Assembly (NCBI GenBank): GCA_003216535.1
Contig: QCIS01000002.1
Coordinates: forward strand, 1-64,000
Origin: Prochlorococcus sp. AG-402-N08
GTDB taxonomy: Bacteria > Cyanobacteriota > Cyanobacteriia > PCC-6307 > Cyanobiaceae
Direction: 5' to 3'
DNA length: 64,000 nucleotides
The notes beneath the pieces are model-generated. The model saw nothing but the letters and a program-made list of their open reading frames with translations. It was not told the DNA's origin and ran no database searches. A program made the position numbers and the translations under genes. Every line of letters begins with the position of its first letter. Position 1 is the first letter of the stretch. Positions 18,176-27,152 of the stretch are shown here, one piece after another.

Positions 18176-19459
18176 ATGAAGGTAAATATTGTGAAAGAAA
18201 GTTTATTGAAACCAAATAAAAAATTTACTCTCCTAAGTGCTTTTATCACTCTTCTCAATGACCGTTTAAGTGAAAGTATACTTTTACCCATTTTACCCTC
18301 TTTTGTCTTACTTTTTGACTCTAAAGCTAGTACATATGGCTTATTATCCTGCACTTACCAATTAGCTCAATTTACAGCTTCTCCATTTATAGGACTTATG
18401 AGTGATAGATATGGAAGGAGACCTGTCACTCTTGTTTGTATTACTGGTTCAGTAATAGGAATATCAATATTATCTTTTACGGTTCTTTTTAATTGGTCAA
18501 ATTCAATAGCCTCTATCCCGTTATTTTTATTATTTTTAGCGAGACTAATTGACGGTTTAAGTGGGGGGACTGCAGCTACTGCAACAACTATTCTTGCAGA
18601 TATTTCAAGCCCTGAGAAAAGAGCAAAAACATTTGGTCTTATTGGCGTAGCTTTTGGTTTGAGTTTTTTCTTAGGTAATATTTTTGTTGTAATTTTTGCA
18701 AAGAATACAAATAATAATTTTATTATTCCAGTTTTGATAGCCTCAATCATTCCAATAATCAATTTCCTCCTTGTATTTTTTTACTTACCAGAAACGAAAC
18801 CTAGTAGTAAATCAAATAACTCAAAAACTATTTTTAAAAACCCTTTAAAAGAGCTGTTCACAGTGTTCAAAGAAGAAAAAATTAAAAAATTATCATTAGC
18901 TTTTTTTATTTACTTTATTGCCTTTACTGGATTGACCAATATCCTAATATTTTTCCTGCAAGAATCTTTAAACTGGACGACAAAAGCATCAAGTGGAACT
19001 CTTGTTGTAGTAGGAATCATTGCAATTATCGTTCAAGGAGGTCTTATTGGCCCTCTAGTAAAGCAATTTGGCGAAATGAGATTAACACTTATCGGATCAG
19101 GCTTCATTCTCGTGGCATGTTCACTTTTAATAACTGCTCCAACAGAAAATGCGACGACTAATATTTATTCAGCTGTTTCATTTTTAGCCGTTGGGGCTGG
19201 GCTAATTACGCCTACCTTAAGAGCACTCATATCAAAGAAATTAGACGTTGATAAGCAAGGATCAATTCTAAGTAACCTTCAAGGGCTACAGAGTCTTGGA
19301 GGGGTTTTAGGCATTGCAATGGCCGGGAGAGTTTATGATAGTTTTGGTCCTAAATCACCTTTTATAGCTGGTTCCGTTATCTTACTTTTCATGATATACC
19401 TTATTGCAGAGGGAAAAAATAATCATTCTTTTAATAATCAAAAACCAAAAGCAATTTAA
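18176..19459 (+). CDS. Major facilitator superfamily transporter (TetA-like exporter)
   Basis: A 427-residue membrane protein with about twelve hydrophobic segments. The conserved MFS loop between helices 2 and 3 is present as GLMSDRYGRRPV near residues 78-89. The helix 4-5 region with ARLIDGLSGGTAATATTILADI and PEKRAKTFGLIGVAFGLSF resembles the drug:H+ antiporter (TetA/Bmr) branch. The substrate is unknown, and export of a toxic or waste small molecule is inferred. It is divergent from cobA and ends in a 1-bp stop/start overlap (TAATG) with ppk, so the two are co-translated. Confidence 0.9.
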   Translation: MKVNIVKESLLKPNKKFTLLSAFITLLNDRLSESILLPILPSFVLLFDSKASTYGLLSCTYQLAQFTASPFIGLMSDRYGRRPVTLVCITGSVIGISILSFTVLFNWSNSIASIPLFLLFLARLIDGLSGGTAATATTILADISSPEKRAKTFGLIGVAFGLSFFLGNIFVVIFAKNTNNNFIIPVLIASIIPIINFLLVFFYLPETKPSSKSNNSKTIFKNPLKELFTVFKEEKIKKLSLAFFIYFIAFTGLTNILIFFLQESLNWTTKASSGTLVVVGIIAIIVQGGLIGPLVKQFGEMRLTLIGSGFILVACSLLITAPTENATTNIYSAVSFLAVGAGLITPTLRALISKKLDVDKQGSILSNLQGLQSLGGVLGIAMAGRVYDSFGPKSPFIAGSVILLFMIYLIAEGKNNHSFNNQKPKAI

Positions 19460-21537
19460 TGAAAAGCCAGGCCGATGTTTTTATTAATAGAGAATTAAGT
19501 TGGATTGAATTCAATAAAAGAGTACTCCTAACTGGGATGGAAAAGGAGTATAAAATCCTAGATAAAGTAAAATTTTGTTCAATTTTTAGCAATAATCTTG
19601 ATGAATTTTTTATGGTTAGGGTAGCTTCATTAAAGGCTCAAGTTGATGCAGGAATTACAAAAAAAAGTATTGATGGACTCACCCCTAAAGAGCAATTAAC
19701 AAAAATCAATAAAGAAGTAAAAAAATTAACCACTCTTCAAGAAAACTACGTAAATAATGAACTAAATAATGAATTAAAAAAGCGCGGAATAATTTTAAAA
19801 AAATATGAGGATCTAAGTGAAAATCAAAGAAATTGGTGTAATAACTTCTTTACTTCATCTATTTTTCCTTTATTAACTCCATTAGTTGTTGATCCAGCAC
19901 ATCCATTCCCATTTATAAGTAATTTAAGTCTAAACTTAGCTGCTTTAATAAAGGATGGGGAAAATTCTAAAAATCAGTTTGTCAGAGTCAAAATACCAAC
20001 AAAAAATATAAATCGATTTATACAAATTCCCAATGAAATTATTCAACATAGTGATGAAAGTTCTCACGTTTTTATAAGTGTTGAAGATTTAATTGGGAAT
20101 AATATAAATACTTTATTTAAGGGAATGGAATGTATAAATTACTCTTTTTTTAGAGTGACAAGGGATGCTGATTTAGAATTAAAAGAACTTGAAGCTGATG
20201 ATCTTCTTTTAGCAGTTGAACAAAGTCTGCAAAAGAGAAGATTAGGTGGAGACGTAGTTAGATTAGAAGTTGAATCAGATATACCAGTAAATATTCTAAA
20301 ATTACTAATTGGAAGTATCTCTATACAAGAAGAATATATATACTTTTGCAAAAGTTTATTAGGCCTTGACGATTTAAATCAGCTGACAAAAATTAATAGA
20401 GATGACTTAAAAGAAAATCTGCTAATTGGGAAAACTCACTCACAATTAAAAAAATTAGATTTATCTTCAGAGAAAAACCTCAATTCTATTTTTAAGATAC
20501 TCAGGAAAAAAAATATTCTGCTTCATCATCCCTACGACTTATTTAAAACTTCAGTGGAAGAATTTATAAACAAAGCAGCTGATGATCCACTTGTAATGGC
20601 TATAAAAATTACTTTATATCGAGTTTCCAGGGATTCTCCTATCATCGCAGCCTTAATGAGAGCTGCCGAGAATGGGAAAGAAGTAATGACTCTTGTTGAA
20701 CTAAAAGCAAGATTTGATGAAGACAATAATATTCAATGGGCAAAACAACTTGAGCAAGCTGGCGTTCATGTTGTCTATGGAATCATAGGATTTAAAACAC
20801 ATACAAAAATAGCTTTAATAGTTAGAAAAGAAAAAGGACGATTAAGAAATTATTTTCATATTGGAACTGGAAATTATAACTCTAATACTTCAAGGTTTTA
20901 TACAGATTTAGGATTTCTTTCAACAGATCCAGATATTGCGTCAGATTTACTTGAGTTATTTAATTACTTATCAGGTTTTTCTAAACAAAAACGTTATAAA
21001 AAGTTATTAGTTTCTCCCTCATCGATGAGAGAGAAATTTATTTTTCTCATAAAGAGAGAAATTAAAAATGCAGGAGAAGGTAAAAAAGCTGAAATAATTG
21101 CAAAAATGAATTCTTTAGTAGACCCAGAAATAATTAAACTTCTTTATTTAGCATCTGAATCAGGTGTAAAAATTAGTCTTATAGTAAGAGGTATTTGTTG
21201 TTTATATCCTCAAAGAAAAAATTTAAGTGAAAATATCAAAGTCATAAGCATTATTGGGCATTTTCTTGAACACTCAAGAATTTTTTGGTTTTGCAATAAC
21301 GATGATAATGAAGTTTTTATTGGTAGTGCAGATTGGATGAGAAGAAATCTTGATAGAAGGATAGAGGCTATTACTCCAATAGAAGATTCGGAATTAAAGT
21401 CTCAACTAAAAACTCTTTTGCAAACATATATTAATGATGATTACTTTTCTTGGATAATGAAAGAAGATGGTTCTTATACAAAATATGCATTAGGTACGAC
21501 GAATAATCGTTCACAGATTGATCTCATAGAACAATAA
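19459..21537 (+). CDS. ppk: Polyphosphate kinase 1
   Basis: Makes and degrades inorganic polyphosphate from ATP. The 692 residues match PPK1 length. Domain order is visible: N domain starting FINRELSWIEFNKRVL, head domain, then two PLD-like catalytic domains. The autophosphorylated histidine is in YFHIGTGNYNS near residue 470, and the second essential histidine is in GHFLEHSRIFWF near 605. It starts at an ATG overlapping the stop of the MFS gene. Polyphosphate storage fits life in phosphate-poor surface water (inference). Confidence 0.97.
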   Translation: MKSQADVFINRELSWIEFNKRVLLTGMEKEYKILDKVKFCSIFSNNLDEFFMVRVASLKAQVDAGITKKSIDGLTPKEQLTKINKEVKKLTTLQENYVNNELNNELKKRGIILKKYEDLSENQRNWCNNFFTSSIFPLLTPLVVDPAHPFPFISNLSLNLAALIKDGENSKNQFVRVKIPTKNINRFIQIPNEIIQHSDESSHVFISVEDLIGNNINTLFKGMECINYSFFRVTRDADLELKELEADDLLLAVEQSLQKRRLGGDVVRLEVESDIPVNILKLLIGSISIQEEYIYFCKSLLGLDDLNQLTKINRDDLKENLLIGKTHSQLKKLDLSSEKNLNSIFKILRKKNILLHHPYDLFKTSVEEFINKAADDPLVMAIKITLYRVSRDSPIIAALMRAAENGKEVMTLVELKARFDEDNNIQWAKQLEQAGVHVVYGIIGFKTHTKIALIVRKEKGRLRNYFHIGTGNYNSNTSRFYTDLGFLSTDPDIASDLLELFNYLSGFSKQKRYKKLLVSPSSMREKFIFLIKREIKNAGEGKKAEIIAKMNSLVDPEIIKLLYLASESGVKISLIVRGICCLYPQRKNLSENIKVISIIGHFLEHSRIFWFCNNDDNEVFIGSADWMRRNLDRRIEAITPIEDSELKSQLKTLLQTYINDDYFSWIMKEDGSYTKYALGTTNNRSQIDLIEQ

Positions 21538-21572
21538 AAAGAATATTGATTTTTATGACATTTAAAAAAATA

Positions 21573-21600
21573 CTTAATATTTAAGAATATTTTTTATTTT
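21573..21600 (+). terminator. Weak AT-rich terminator-like hairpin after ppk
   Basis: CTTAA (21573-21577), a TAT loop and TTAAG (21581-21585) are followed by a T-rich run reaching 21600. The stem is only 5 bp and AT-dominated, so it is a weak candidate for the end of the ppk transcript. It may equally be chance. Confidence 0.25.
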
Positions 21601-21731
21601 TATAAAAGCCTTTCATATCAATAAATTTCAAGAAATTGATGCAAAAAAATCTTTTTTTGTCTTTAAAGTTTCAACGTAAAAGTAGTTTTTATTTCAATTT
21701 CAGTGCTAGCTTTTTAAAAAATCCATTATTT

Positions 21732-21737
21732 AGGAGG
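21732..21737 (+). promoter_or_regulatory. Strong Shine-Dalgarno site for the sigma factor gene
   Basis: AGGAGG is placed 8 bases before the ATG at 21746 and 5 before the GTG at 21743. Ideal spacing favours the ATG. Most genes in the window have no comparable site, so strong ribosome recruitment is likely here. Confidence 0.7.
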
Positions 21738-21745
21738 CCAGGGTG

Positions 21746-22765
21746 ATGGGGATCCCTCTGGAATCGGCAAAGAGCTCTTCAGATAGTAATTTTGACGAGC
21801 CAAGATTACCAAACACTGCGGGCAAGTCTCGCAAATCTAAAACCAGTCTAACTACAAAACAAAACCAAAAAAAATCTGGAAGACTCGCTTCAGATTCTAT
21901 CGGCTATTACTTAAGTAGTATTGGTAGAGTACCTCTTTTGACTCCAGCAGAGGAAATAGAGTTAGCTCATCATGTTCAGAACATGAAGAAGTTGCTTCAA
22001 ATTCCTGAAACTGATAGAACGCAACGAAATCTTTATCAAATTAAGATTGGCAAAAGAGCCAGAGATAGAATGATGGCAGCTAATCTAAGACTAGTTGTTT
22101 CCGTTGCAAAAAAATACCAAAATCAAGGGCTTGAACTATTGGACCTTGTCCAGGAAGGTGCTATTGGCCTTGAAAGAGCTGTAGATAAATTTGATCCTGC
22201 TATGGGATATAAATTCTCAACTTATGCTTACTGGTGGATTAGACAAGGAATGACAAGAGCTATTGACAACAGTGCACGAACGATCCGTTTGCCTATTCAC
22301 ATAAGTGAAAAACTATCCAAAATGAGAAAAGTCTCTAGAGAATTATCACATAAGTTTGGTAGACAACCTACCAGATTGGAAATGGCAACTGAAATGGGAA
22401 TTGATCAAAAAGATTTAGAAGATTTAATTTCGCAGAGTGCTCCTTGCGCCTCCCTTGATGCTCATGCAAGAGGCGAAGAAGACAGAAGTACTTTAGGTGA
22501 GCTCATACCTGATCCAAACTGTGAAGAGCCTATGGAAGGTATGGATAGAAGTATTCAAAAAGAACATTTGGGAACTTGGCTTTCTCAATTAAATGAAAGA
22601 GAACAAAAAATCATGAAACTCAGATTTGGCCTAGATGGTGAAGAACCATTAACACTTGCAGAAATAGGAAGACAAATTAATGTTTCAAGAGAAAGAGTAA
22701 GGCAACTAGAAGCCAAAGCAATATTAAAACTTAGAGTAATGACAACTCATCAAAAAGCAGCTTAA
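21746..22765 (+). CDS. RNA polymerase sigma factor, sigma-70 family (RpoD/SigA-like, probably group 2)
   Basis: Directs RNA polymerase to promoters. The 339 residues include region 1.2 (DSIGYYLSSIGRVPLLTPAEEIELA, near 50-75), region 2 with NLRLVVSVAKKYQNQGLELLDLVQEG and the -10-reading YKFSTYAYWWIRQ near 155-168, region 3, and region 4 with the helix-turn-helix TLAEIGRQINVSRERVRQLE near 305-324. The N-terminal about 45 residues are short, polar and low in complexity, unlike the long region 1.1 of a principal factor. I therefore favour a group 2 (alternative) sigma, but a principal role cannot be ruled out. An ideal AGGAGG site and a 205-bp upstream gap set it apart from its neighbours. Confidence 0.93.
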   Translation: MGIPLESAKSSSDSNFDEPRLPNTAGKSRKSKTSLTTKQNQKKSGRLASDSIGYYLSSIGRVPLLTPAEEIELAHHVQNMKKLLQIPETDRTQRNLYQIKIGKRARDRMMAANLRLVVSVAKKYQNQGLELLDLVQEGAIGLERAVDKFDPAMGYKFSTYAYWWIRQGMTRAIDNSARTIRLPIHISEKLSKMRKVSRELSHKFGRQPTRLEMATEMGIDQKDLEDLISQSAPCASLDAHARGEEDRSTLGELIPDPNCEEPMEGMDRSIQKEHLGTWLSQLNEREQKIMKLRFGLDGEEPLTLAEIGRQINVSRERVRQLEAKAILKLRVMTTHQKAA

Positions 22766-22770
22766 TCAAA

Positions 22771-23412
22771 TTGATAAAATTTTCAGTAGTTTTATTATAT
22801 TTATTTTCAATATTTTTAATATCAATAGTTTTTAAAAAATATAATGAAGATAGCAAAGAAATAGTCAGAAAAATAATACATATTGGAATAGGGCCATTAA
22901 TACCGGTTGCACAATTTTTAAAAATTGATCAAAATTCAGCTCTTATTTTTACAGGAATTGTTTCGTTAATGGTTTTCATCAATTACACCTATAAATTATT
23001 TCCAACAATTGAGGATATTGAGAGGAAGAGTTATGGAACATTATTTTATTGTCTAAGTTTATTTATTTTGATTTATCTATTCTGGGATAAAGATCCATAT
23101 GCATTAATTACTGGATTTTTTACAATGACTTTTGGTGATGGATTAGCTGGATTAATAGGAAAAAGCTTTAAATCAAAAAGTTGGATTTTTTTTAAACAAA
23201 AAAAATCTTTATTTGGAACTATGACAATGTTTTTAACAAGTTTGATAGTAGTTTGCTCAATAGGATACACCCAACAAAATAGTTTTAATTTAAATTATTT
23301 TACAATGGCTTTTTTTGCGACTTTGATCGAACAATTTAGTGTTTTAGGAATAGATAATTTAATAGTTCCAATTTTTTCAGCATTATTTTTTAATTTTTTT
23401 ATAACTAACTAA
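22771..23412 (+). CDS. Phytol/dolichol kinase-like membrane protein
   Basis: A 213-residue polytopic membrane protein. Features of the CTP-dependent lipid (phytol, farnesol or dolichol) kinase family are the RKIIHIGIGPLIP motif near residues 33-45 and the catalytic loop FTMTFGDGLAGLIGK near 113-127, followed by KKSLFGTMTMFLTS near 139-152. In photosynthetic cells VTE5-type enzymes recycle phytol released from chlorophyll into tocopherol or new chlorophyll; that role here is inference. It starts at TTG 5 bp after the sigma factor stop (no ATG is available). Its end overlaps convergent aroG by 8 bp. Confidence 0.82.
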   Translation: MIKFSVVLLYLFSIFLISIVFKKYNEDSKEIVRKIIHIGIGPLIPVAQFLKIDQNSALIFTGIVSLMVFINYTYKLFPTIEDIERKSYGTLFYCLSLFILIYLFWDKDPYALITGFFTMTFGDGLAGLIGKSFKSKSWIFFKQKKSLFGTMTMFLTSLIVVCSIGYTQQNSFNLNYFTMAFFATLIEQFSVLGIDNLIVPIFSALFFNFFITN

Positions 23413-24472
23413 GAGAGTTGTATAAAATAGCGAGTAATTCTTTTGTTGTTTCTATATCTATGCATGCATCTGTAATGCTTCTACCGAACTGAAGATCATC
23501 TTTTTTTAAAAGTTTTTGATTTCCTTCCTTCAAATGACTTTCAAGCATAACTCCTAAAATATTTTTTTCACCATTACTAATTTGAGAAGCTATGTCTTTT
23601 AACACTTCCGACTGTTTTCGGAAGTCTTTATTAGAATTTCCATGACTACAATCAATCATCACTTTATGAGGAAGATTACATTGCTTCAATTCAGCTGAAG
23701 TTCTTTTAACATGTTCACTTTCAAAATTTGGGCCTTTTGAACCTCCTCTTAAAACAATATGTCCATCTGGATTTCCCGTAGTATTAACAATAGAAGCCAT
23801 CCCATTTTCATTTACACCTAAGAAATGATGCGATTTTGAAGCTGACTGCATTGCATTTATTGCAGTAGTAAAAGAACCATCCGTACCATTTTTAAAACCT
23901 ATAGGCATTGATAATCCTGATGCCATTTCCCTATGAGTTTGACTTTCAGTAGTACGCGCACCTATGGCTGTCCAACTTATTAAGTCAGCAATATATTGAG
24001 GAACAATTGGATCTAGTAATTCTGTAGCAGAAGGTATTCCACGAGTTGCTAGATATGAAAGCAAACTTCTTGCCCTTCTTAAACCAGTATTAATATCATA
24101 AGAATCATCTAGATGAGGATCATTAATCAAACCCTTCCAACCAATAGTTGTTCTTGGCTTCTCAAAATATACTCTCATAATTATTTCTAATTTATCTTTA
24201 TAAATTTCTCGAAAGTTTTGAATATATTTTGAATATTCCTTTGCCGCCTCTAGATCATGAATTGAACATGGACCAACAATGACTAAAAGCTTCTTATGAT
24301 TATGATGCAGAATATTTTGTATCGATCTTCTAGTGTTAGATACTGTATTAGCAGAAGCGTGATCTAAAGGTATATCATTATGTAATCTGCTTGGAGGTAT
24401 TAATGGACGTGTTTCAACAACATGTAAATCTGAAGTCTTTTCTAAAGCTGAATTATTTGATGATGTCGTCAT
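23405..24472 (-). CDS. aroG: 3-deoxy-7-phosphoheptulonate synthase (DAHP synthase, class I)
   Basis: First step of the shikimate pathway: phosphoenolpyruvate plus erythrose 4-phosphate gives DAHP. The 355 residues are typical of the AroFGH type: LLVIVGPCSIHDLEAAKEYS near 62-81, MRVYFEKPRTTIGWKGLINDP near 100-120, IGARTTESQTHREMASGLSMPIGFKNGTDG near 180-210, and IDCSHGNSNKDF near 273-284. Feedback specificity (Phe, Tyr or Trp) cannot be read by eye. The ATG at 24472 leaves a 97-bp divergent region shared with acnB. Confidence 0.95.
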   Translation of the reverse strand: MTTSSNNSALEKTSDLHVVETRPLIPPSRLHNDIPLDHASANTVSNTRRSIQNILHHNHKKLLVIVGPCSIHDLEAAKEYSKYIQNFREIYKDKLEIIMRVYFEKPRTTIGWKGLINDPHLDDSYDINTGLRRARSLLSYLATRGIPSATELLDPIVPQYIADLISWTAIGARTTESQTHREMASGLSMPIGFKNGTDGSFTTAINAMQSASKSHHFLGVNENGMASIVNTTGNPDGHIVLRGGSKGPNFESEHVKRTSAELKQCNLPHKVMIDCSHGNSNKDFRKQSEVLKDIASQISNGEKNILGVMLESHLKEGNQKLLKKDDLQFGRSITDACIDIETTKELLAILYNSLS

Positions 24473-24569
24473 TGATTAATTAAGAAGTTTGAATATTTAA
24501 AAAAGCATTTATGAATACTCTCCTTTTCAATATTAAAAATAACAATAGATTAGGCATTAAACCTTACTA

Positions 24570-27143
24570 ATGAATAATTTGGAAACATTGCTAAAAGAAT
24601 ATGCAGATCACGTAGCTGAAAGAGCTACCAAAGGTATACCTCCTTTACCTTTAAATGCAGAGCAAACAAATTGTATTACTAAATTACTAGAACAAGATAG
24701 TACTTACGATTCATCTTATTTACTTGATTTACTAATAAATAGAGTACCACCAGGAGTTGATGAAGCTGCTTATGTAAAAGCAAGCTGGCTTACAGCAATT
24801 GTTAATTCCGAAAAATCTTGCAAATCAATTAATCCTGAAAAAGCAGTTGAAATACTAGGAACAATGATAGGCGGATATAATGTAAATTCATTGGTTGAAA
24901 TACTTAAAGGAGAAAATAATTTTCTTGCTAAGAAAGCGGCAGAAGTTTTAAAAAATATTATTCTTGTTTACGACTCAGCTAATGAAATTTATGAATTATC
25001 TCAAAATAATATTTATGCGAAAGAGGTTGTAAATAGTTGGGCAGAGGCAGAATGGTTCAAAAATAAAAAAGTTTTAGAGAAGGAAATTGTATGTTTAGTG
25101 TTTAAAGTTGATGGGGAAACAAACACAGACGATTTATCTCCAGCTATACACGCTACAACACGCCCAGATATTCCAATGCACGCGTTGGCTATGTTGGAAT
25201 TCAAAAAACCAAATGGACTACAGATTCTTGATAATTTAAAAAAACAAAACTTACCAATAGCTTATGTTGGAGATGTTGTTGGAACAGGAAGTTCTAGAAA
25301 ATCTGCTATTAATTCACTAATTTGGCATATAGGCGAAGATATCGCTTATGTTCCAAACAAAAAAACAGGTGGAATAATAATTGGTAGCAAAATAGCCCCT
25401 ATTTTCTTTAATACAGCACAAGATTCAGGGACTTTACCTATAGAAGCTGACGTATCTCATATGAAAACAGGAGATATTATTAAAATATATCCTTATGAAG
25501 GCATCATAAAAAAAATTGAAAAAGATTCAAATACCGAAGAATTAATAAGTAAATTCGACTTATATCCATCAACTCTTACTGATGAAATTCAAGCTGGCGG
25601 TAGGATTAATCTTATGATTGGAAGATCTCTTACGGACAAAATTAGAAACAAATTAGATTATCAACCGAGTGAAATATTTATCCGACCACAAAATCCAACA
25701 GAAAGTAATTCTGGCTTTACTCAAGCTCAAAAAATAGTAGGAAAAGCATGCGGTTTAGATGGAGTCAGGCCAGGAATGACCTGTGAGCCAATTATGACAA
25801 CAGTTGGCAGTCAAGATACTACTGGGCCAATGACTAGAGATGAACTAAAAGAACTAGCTTGTTTAGGATTCACTGCGGATTTAGTAATGCAAAGTTTTTG
25901 TCACACAGCTGCATATCCTAAACCAGTAGATCTCGTTACCCATAAAGAGTTACCTGATTTTATATCTCAAAGAGGTGGAGTAGCTCTTAAGCCTGGAGAC
26001 GGCATAATTCATAGCTGGCTTAACAGAATGCTTCTCCCTGATACTGTTGGCACAGGTGGAGATAGTCATACAAGATTTCCACTTGGCATTTCATTTCCTG
26101 GAGGCTCGGGCATTGTTGCCTTTGCAGCTGCAATAGGATCAATGCCATTAAATATGCCGGAATCTGTGCTGGTTAAATTTAAGGGAGAATTATTACAAGG
26201 AATTACTCTTAGAGATTTAGTCAATGCAATCCCTCTTTTTGCAATTAAAAAGGGACTCTTAACTGTTGAGAAGGCAAATAAGAAAAATATATTTAACGGG
26301 AAAATCATGGAAATTGAGGGATTACCAAACCTAAAACTTGAACAAGCTTTTGAACTCACTGATGCTACTGCAGAACGCTCGTGCGCTGGTAGCACAATAC
26401 TTTTATCACAAGAAACTATTCAAGAATACTTAAGAAGCAATATTTGCCTGCTAGAAAAAATGATTGAAAGCAATTATGAAGACTCAAAATCGATTTCAAG
26501 AAGAATAAAGGATATGAAAAATTGGTTAAAAAAACCATCATTAATGCAACCTGATACAGACGCTCAATATGAAGAAATCATTGAAATTGATTTAGCAGAA
26601 GTAACACAACCTATAGTTGCTTGCCCTAATGATCCAGATAATGTAAAAGAAATCACTGATGTTGCAAATACAACTATTAACGAGGTTTTTATAGGTTCTT
26701 GCATGACAAATATTGGTCATTACAGGGCAGCCGCGAAAGTTCTTGAGGGTATACAAAATTTAAAAGCTAAATTATGGATTTGTCCACCAACAAAAATGGA
26801 TGAAGAAACTCTAAAAGCTGAAGGCTATTATAAAATATTTGAAAATTGTGGGGCAAGATTAGAGTTACCAGGCTGTTCTTTATGTATGGGGAATCAAGCC
26901 AGAGTAGATGAAGGATCTGTCGTATTTTCAACTAGTACAAGGAATTTTGACAATAGGCTTGGCAAGAATGCCCAAGTATTTTTAGGTAGTGCAGAATTAG
27001 CAGCAGTTTGCGCACTCCTTGGAAAAATCCCTGAAATAGAAGAATATCAGGATATTACTAAAAATAAAATTAATCCATATTCAGATGAACTTTATCGTTA
27101 TCTTCAATTTGATGAAATACTCGATTTCAGTTTGTCAAAATGA
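24570..27143 (+). CDS. acnB: Aconitate hydratase B
   Basis: Interconverts citrate and isocitrate in the TCA branch that supplies 2-oxoglutarate for nitrogen assimilation. The 857 residues show the AcnB order: an N-terminal HEAT-like helical domain (about 1-160), then the swivel domain (GDVVGTGSSRKSAINSLIWH near 230-249), then the Fe-S catalytic domains. The cluster cysteines are in FIGSCMTNIGHYRAAAKV near 709-726 and CSLCMGNQARV near 770-780. The ATG at 24570 is the only reasonable start. It is divergent from aroG and followed after 9 bp by the ClC gene. Confidence 0.97.
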   Translation: MNNLETLLKEYADHVAERATKGIPPLPLNAEQTNCITKLLEQDSTYDSSYLLDLLINRVPPGVDEAAYVKASWLTAIVNSEKSCKSINPEKAVEILGTMIGGYNVNSLVEILKGENNFLAKKAAEVLKNIILVYDSANEIYELSQNNIYAKEVVNSWAEAEWFKNKKVLEKEIVCLVFKVDGETNTDDLSPAIHATTRPDIPMHALAMLEFKKPNGLQILDNLKKQNLPIAYVGDVVGTGSSRKSAINSLIWHIGEDIAYVPNKKTGGIIIGSKIAPIFFNTAQDSGTLPIEADVSHMKTGDIIKIYPYEGIIKKIEKDSNTEELISKFDLYPSTLTDEIQAGGRINLMIGRSLTDKIRNKLDYQPSEIFIRPQNPTESNSGFTQAQKIVGKACGLDGVRPGMTCEPIMTTVGSQDTTGPMTRDELKELACLGFTADLVMQSFCHTAAYPKPVDLVTHKELPDFISQRGGVALKPGDGIIHSWLNRMLLPDTVGTGGDSHTRFPLGISFPGGSGIVAFAAAIGSMPLNMPESVLVKFKGELLQGITLRDLVNAIPLFAIKKGLLTVEKANKKNIFNGKIMEIEGLPNLKLEQAFELTDATAERSCAGSTILLSQETIQEYLRSNICLLEKMIESNYEDSKSISRRIKDMKNWLKKPSLMQPDTDAQYEEIIEIDLAEVTQPIVACPNDPDNVKEITDVANTTINEVFIGSCMTNIGHYRAAAKVLEGIQNLKAKLWICPPTKMDEETLKAEGYYKIFENCGARLELPGCSLCMGNQARVDEGSVVFSTSTRNFDNRLGKNAQVFLGSAELAAVCALLGKIPEIEEYQDITKNKINPYSDELYRYLQFDEILDFSLSK

Positions 27144-27152
27144 TCATGGATT

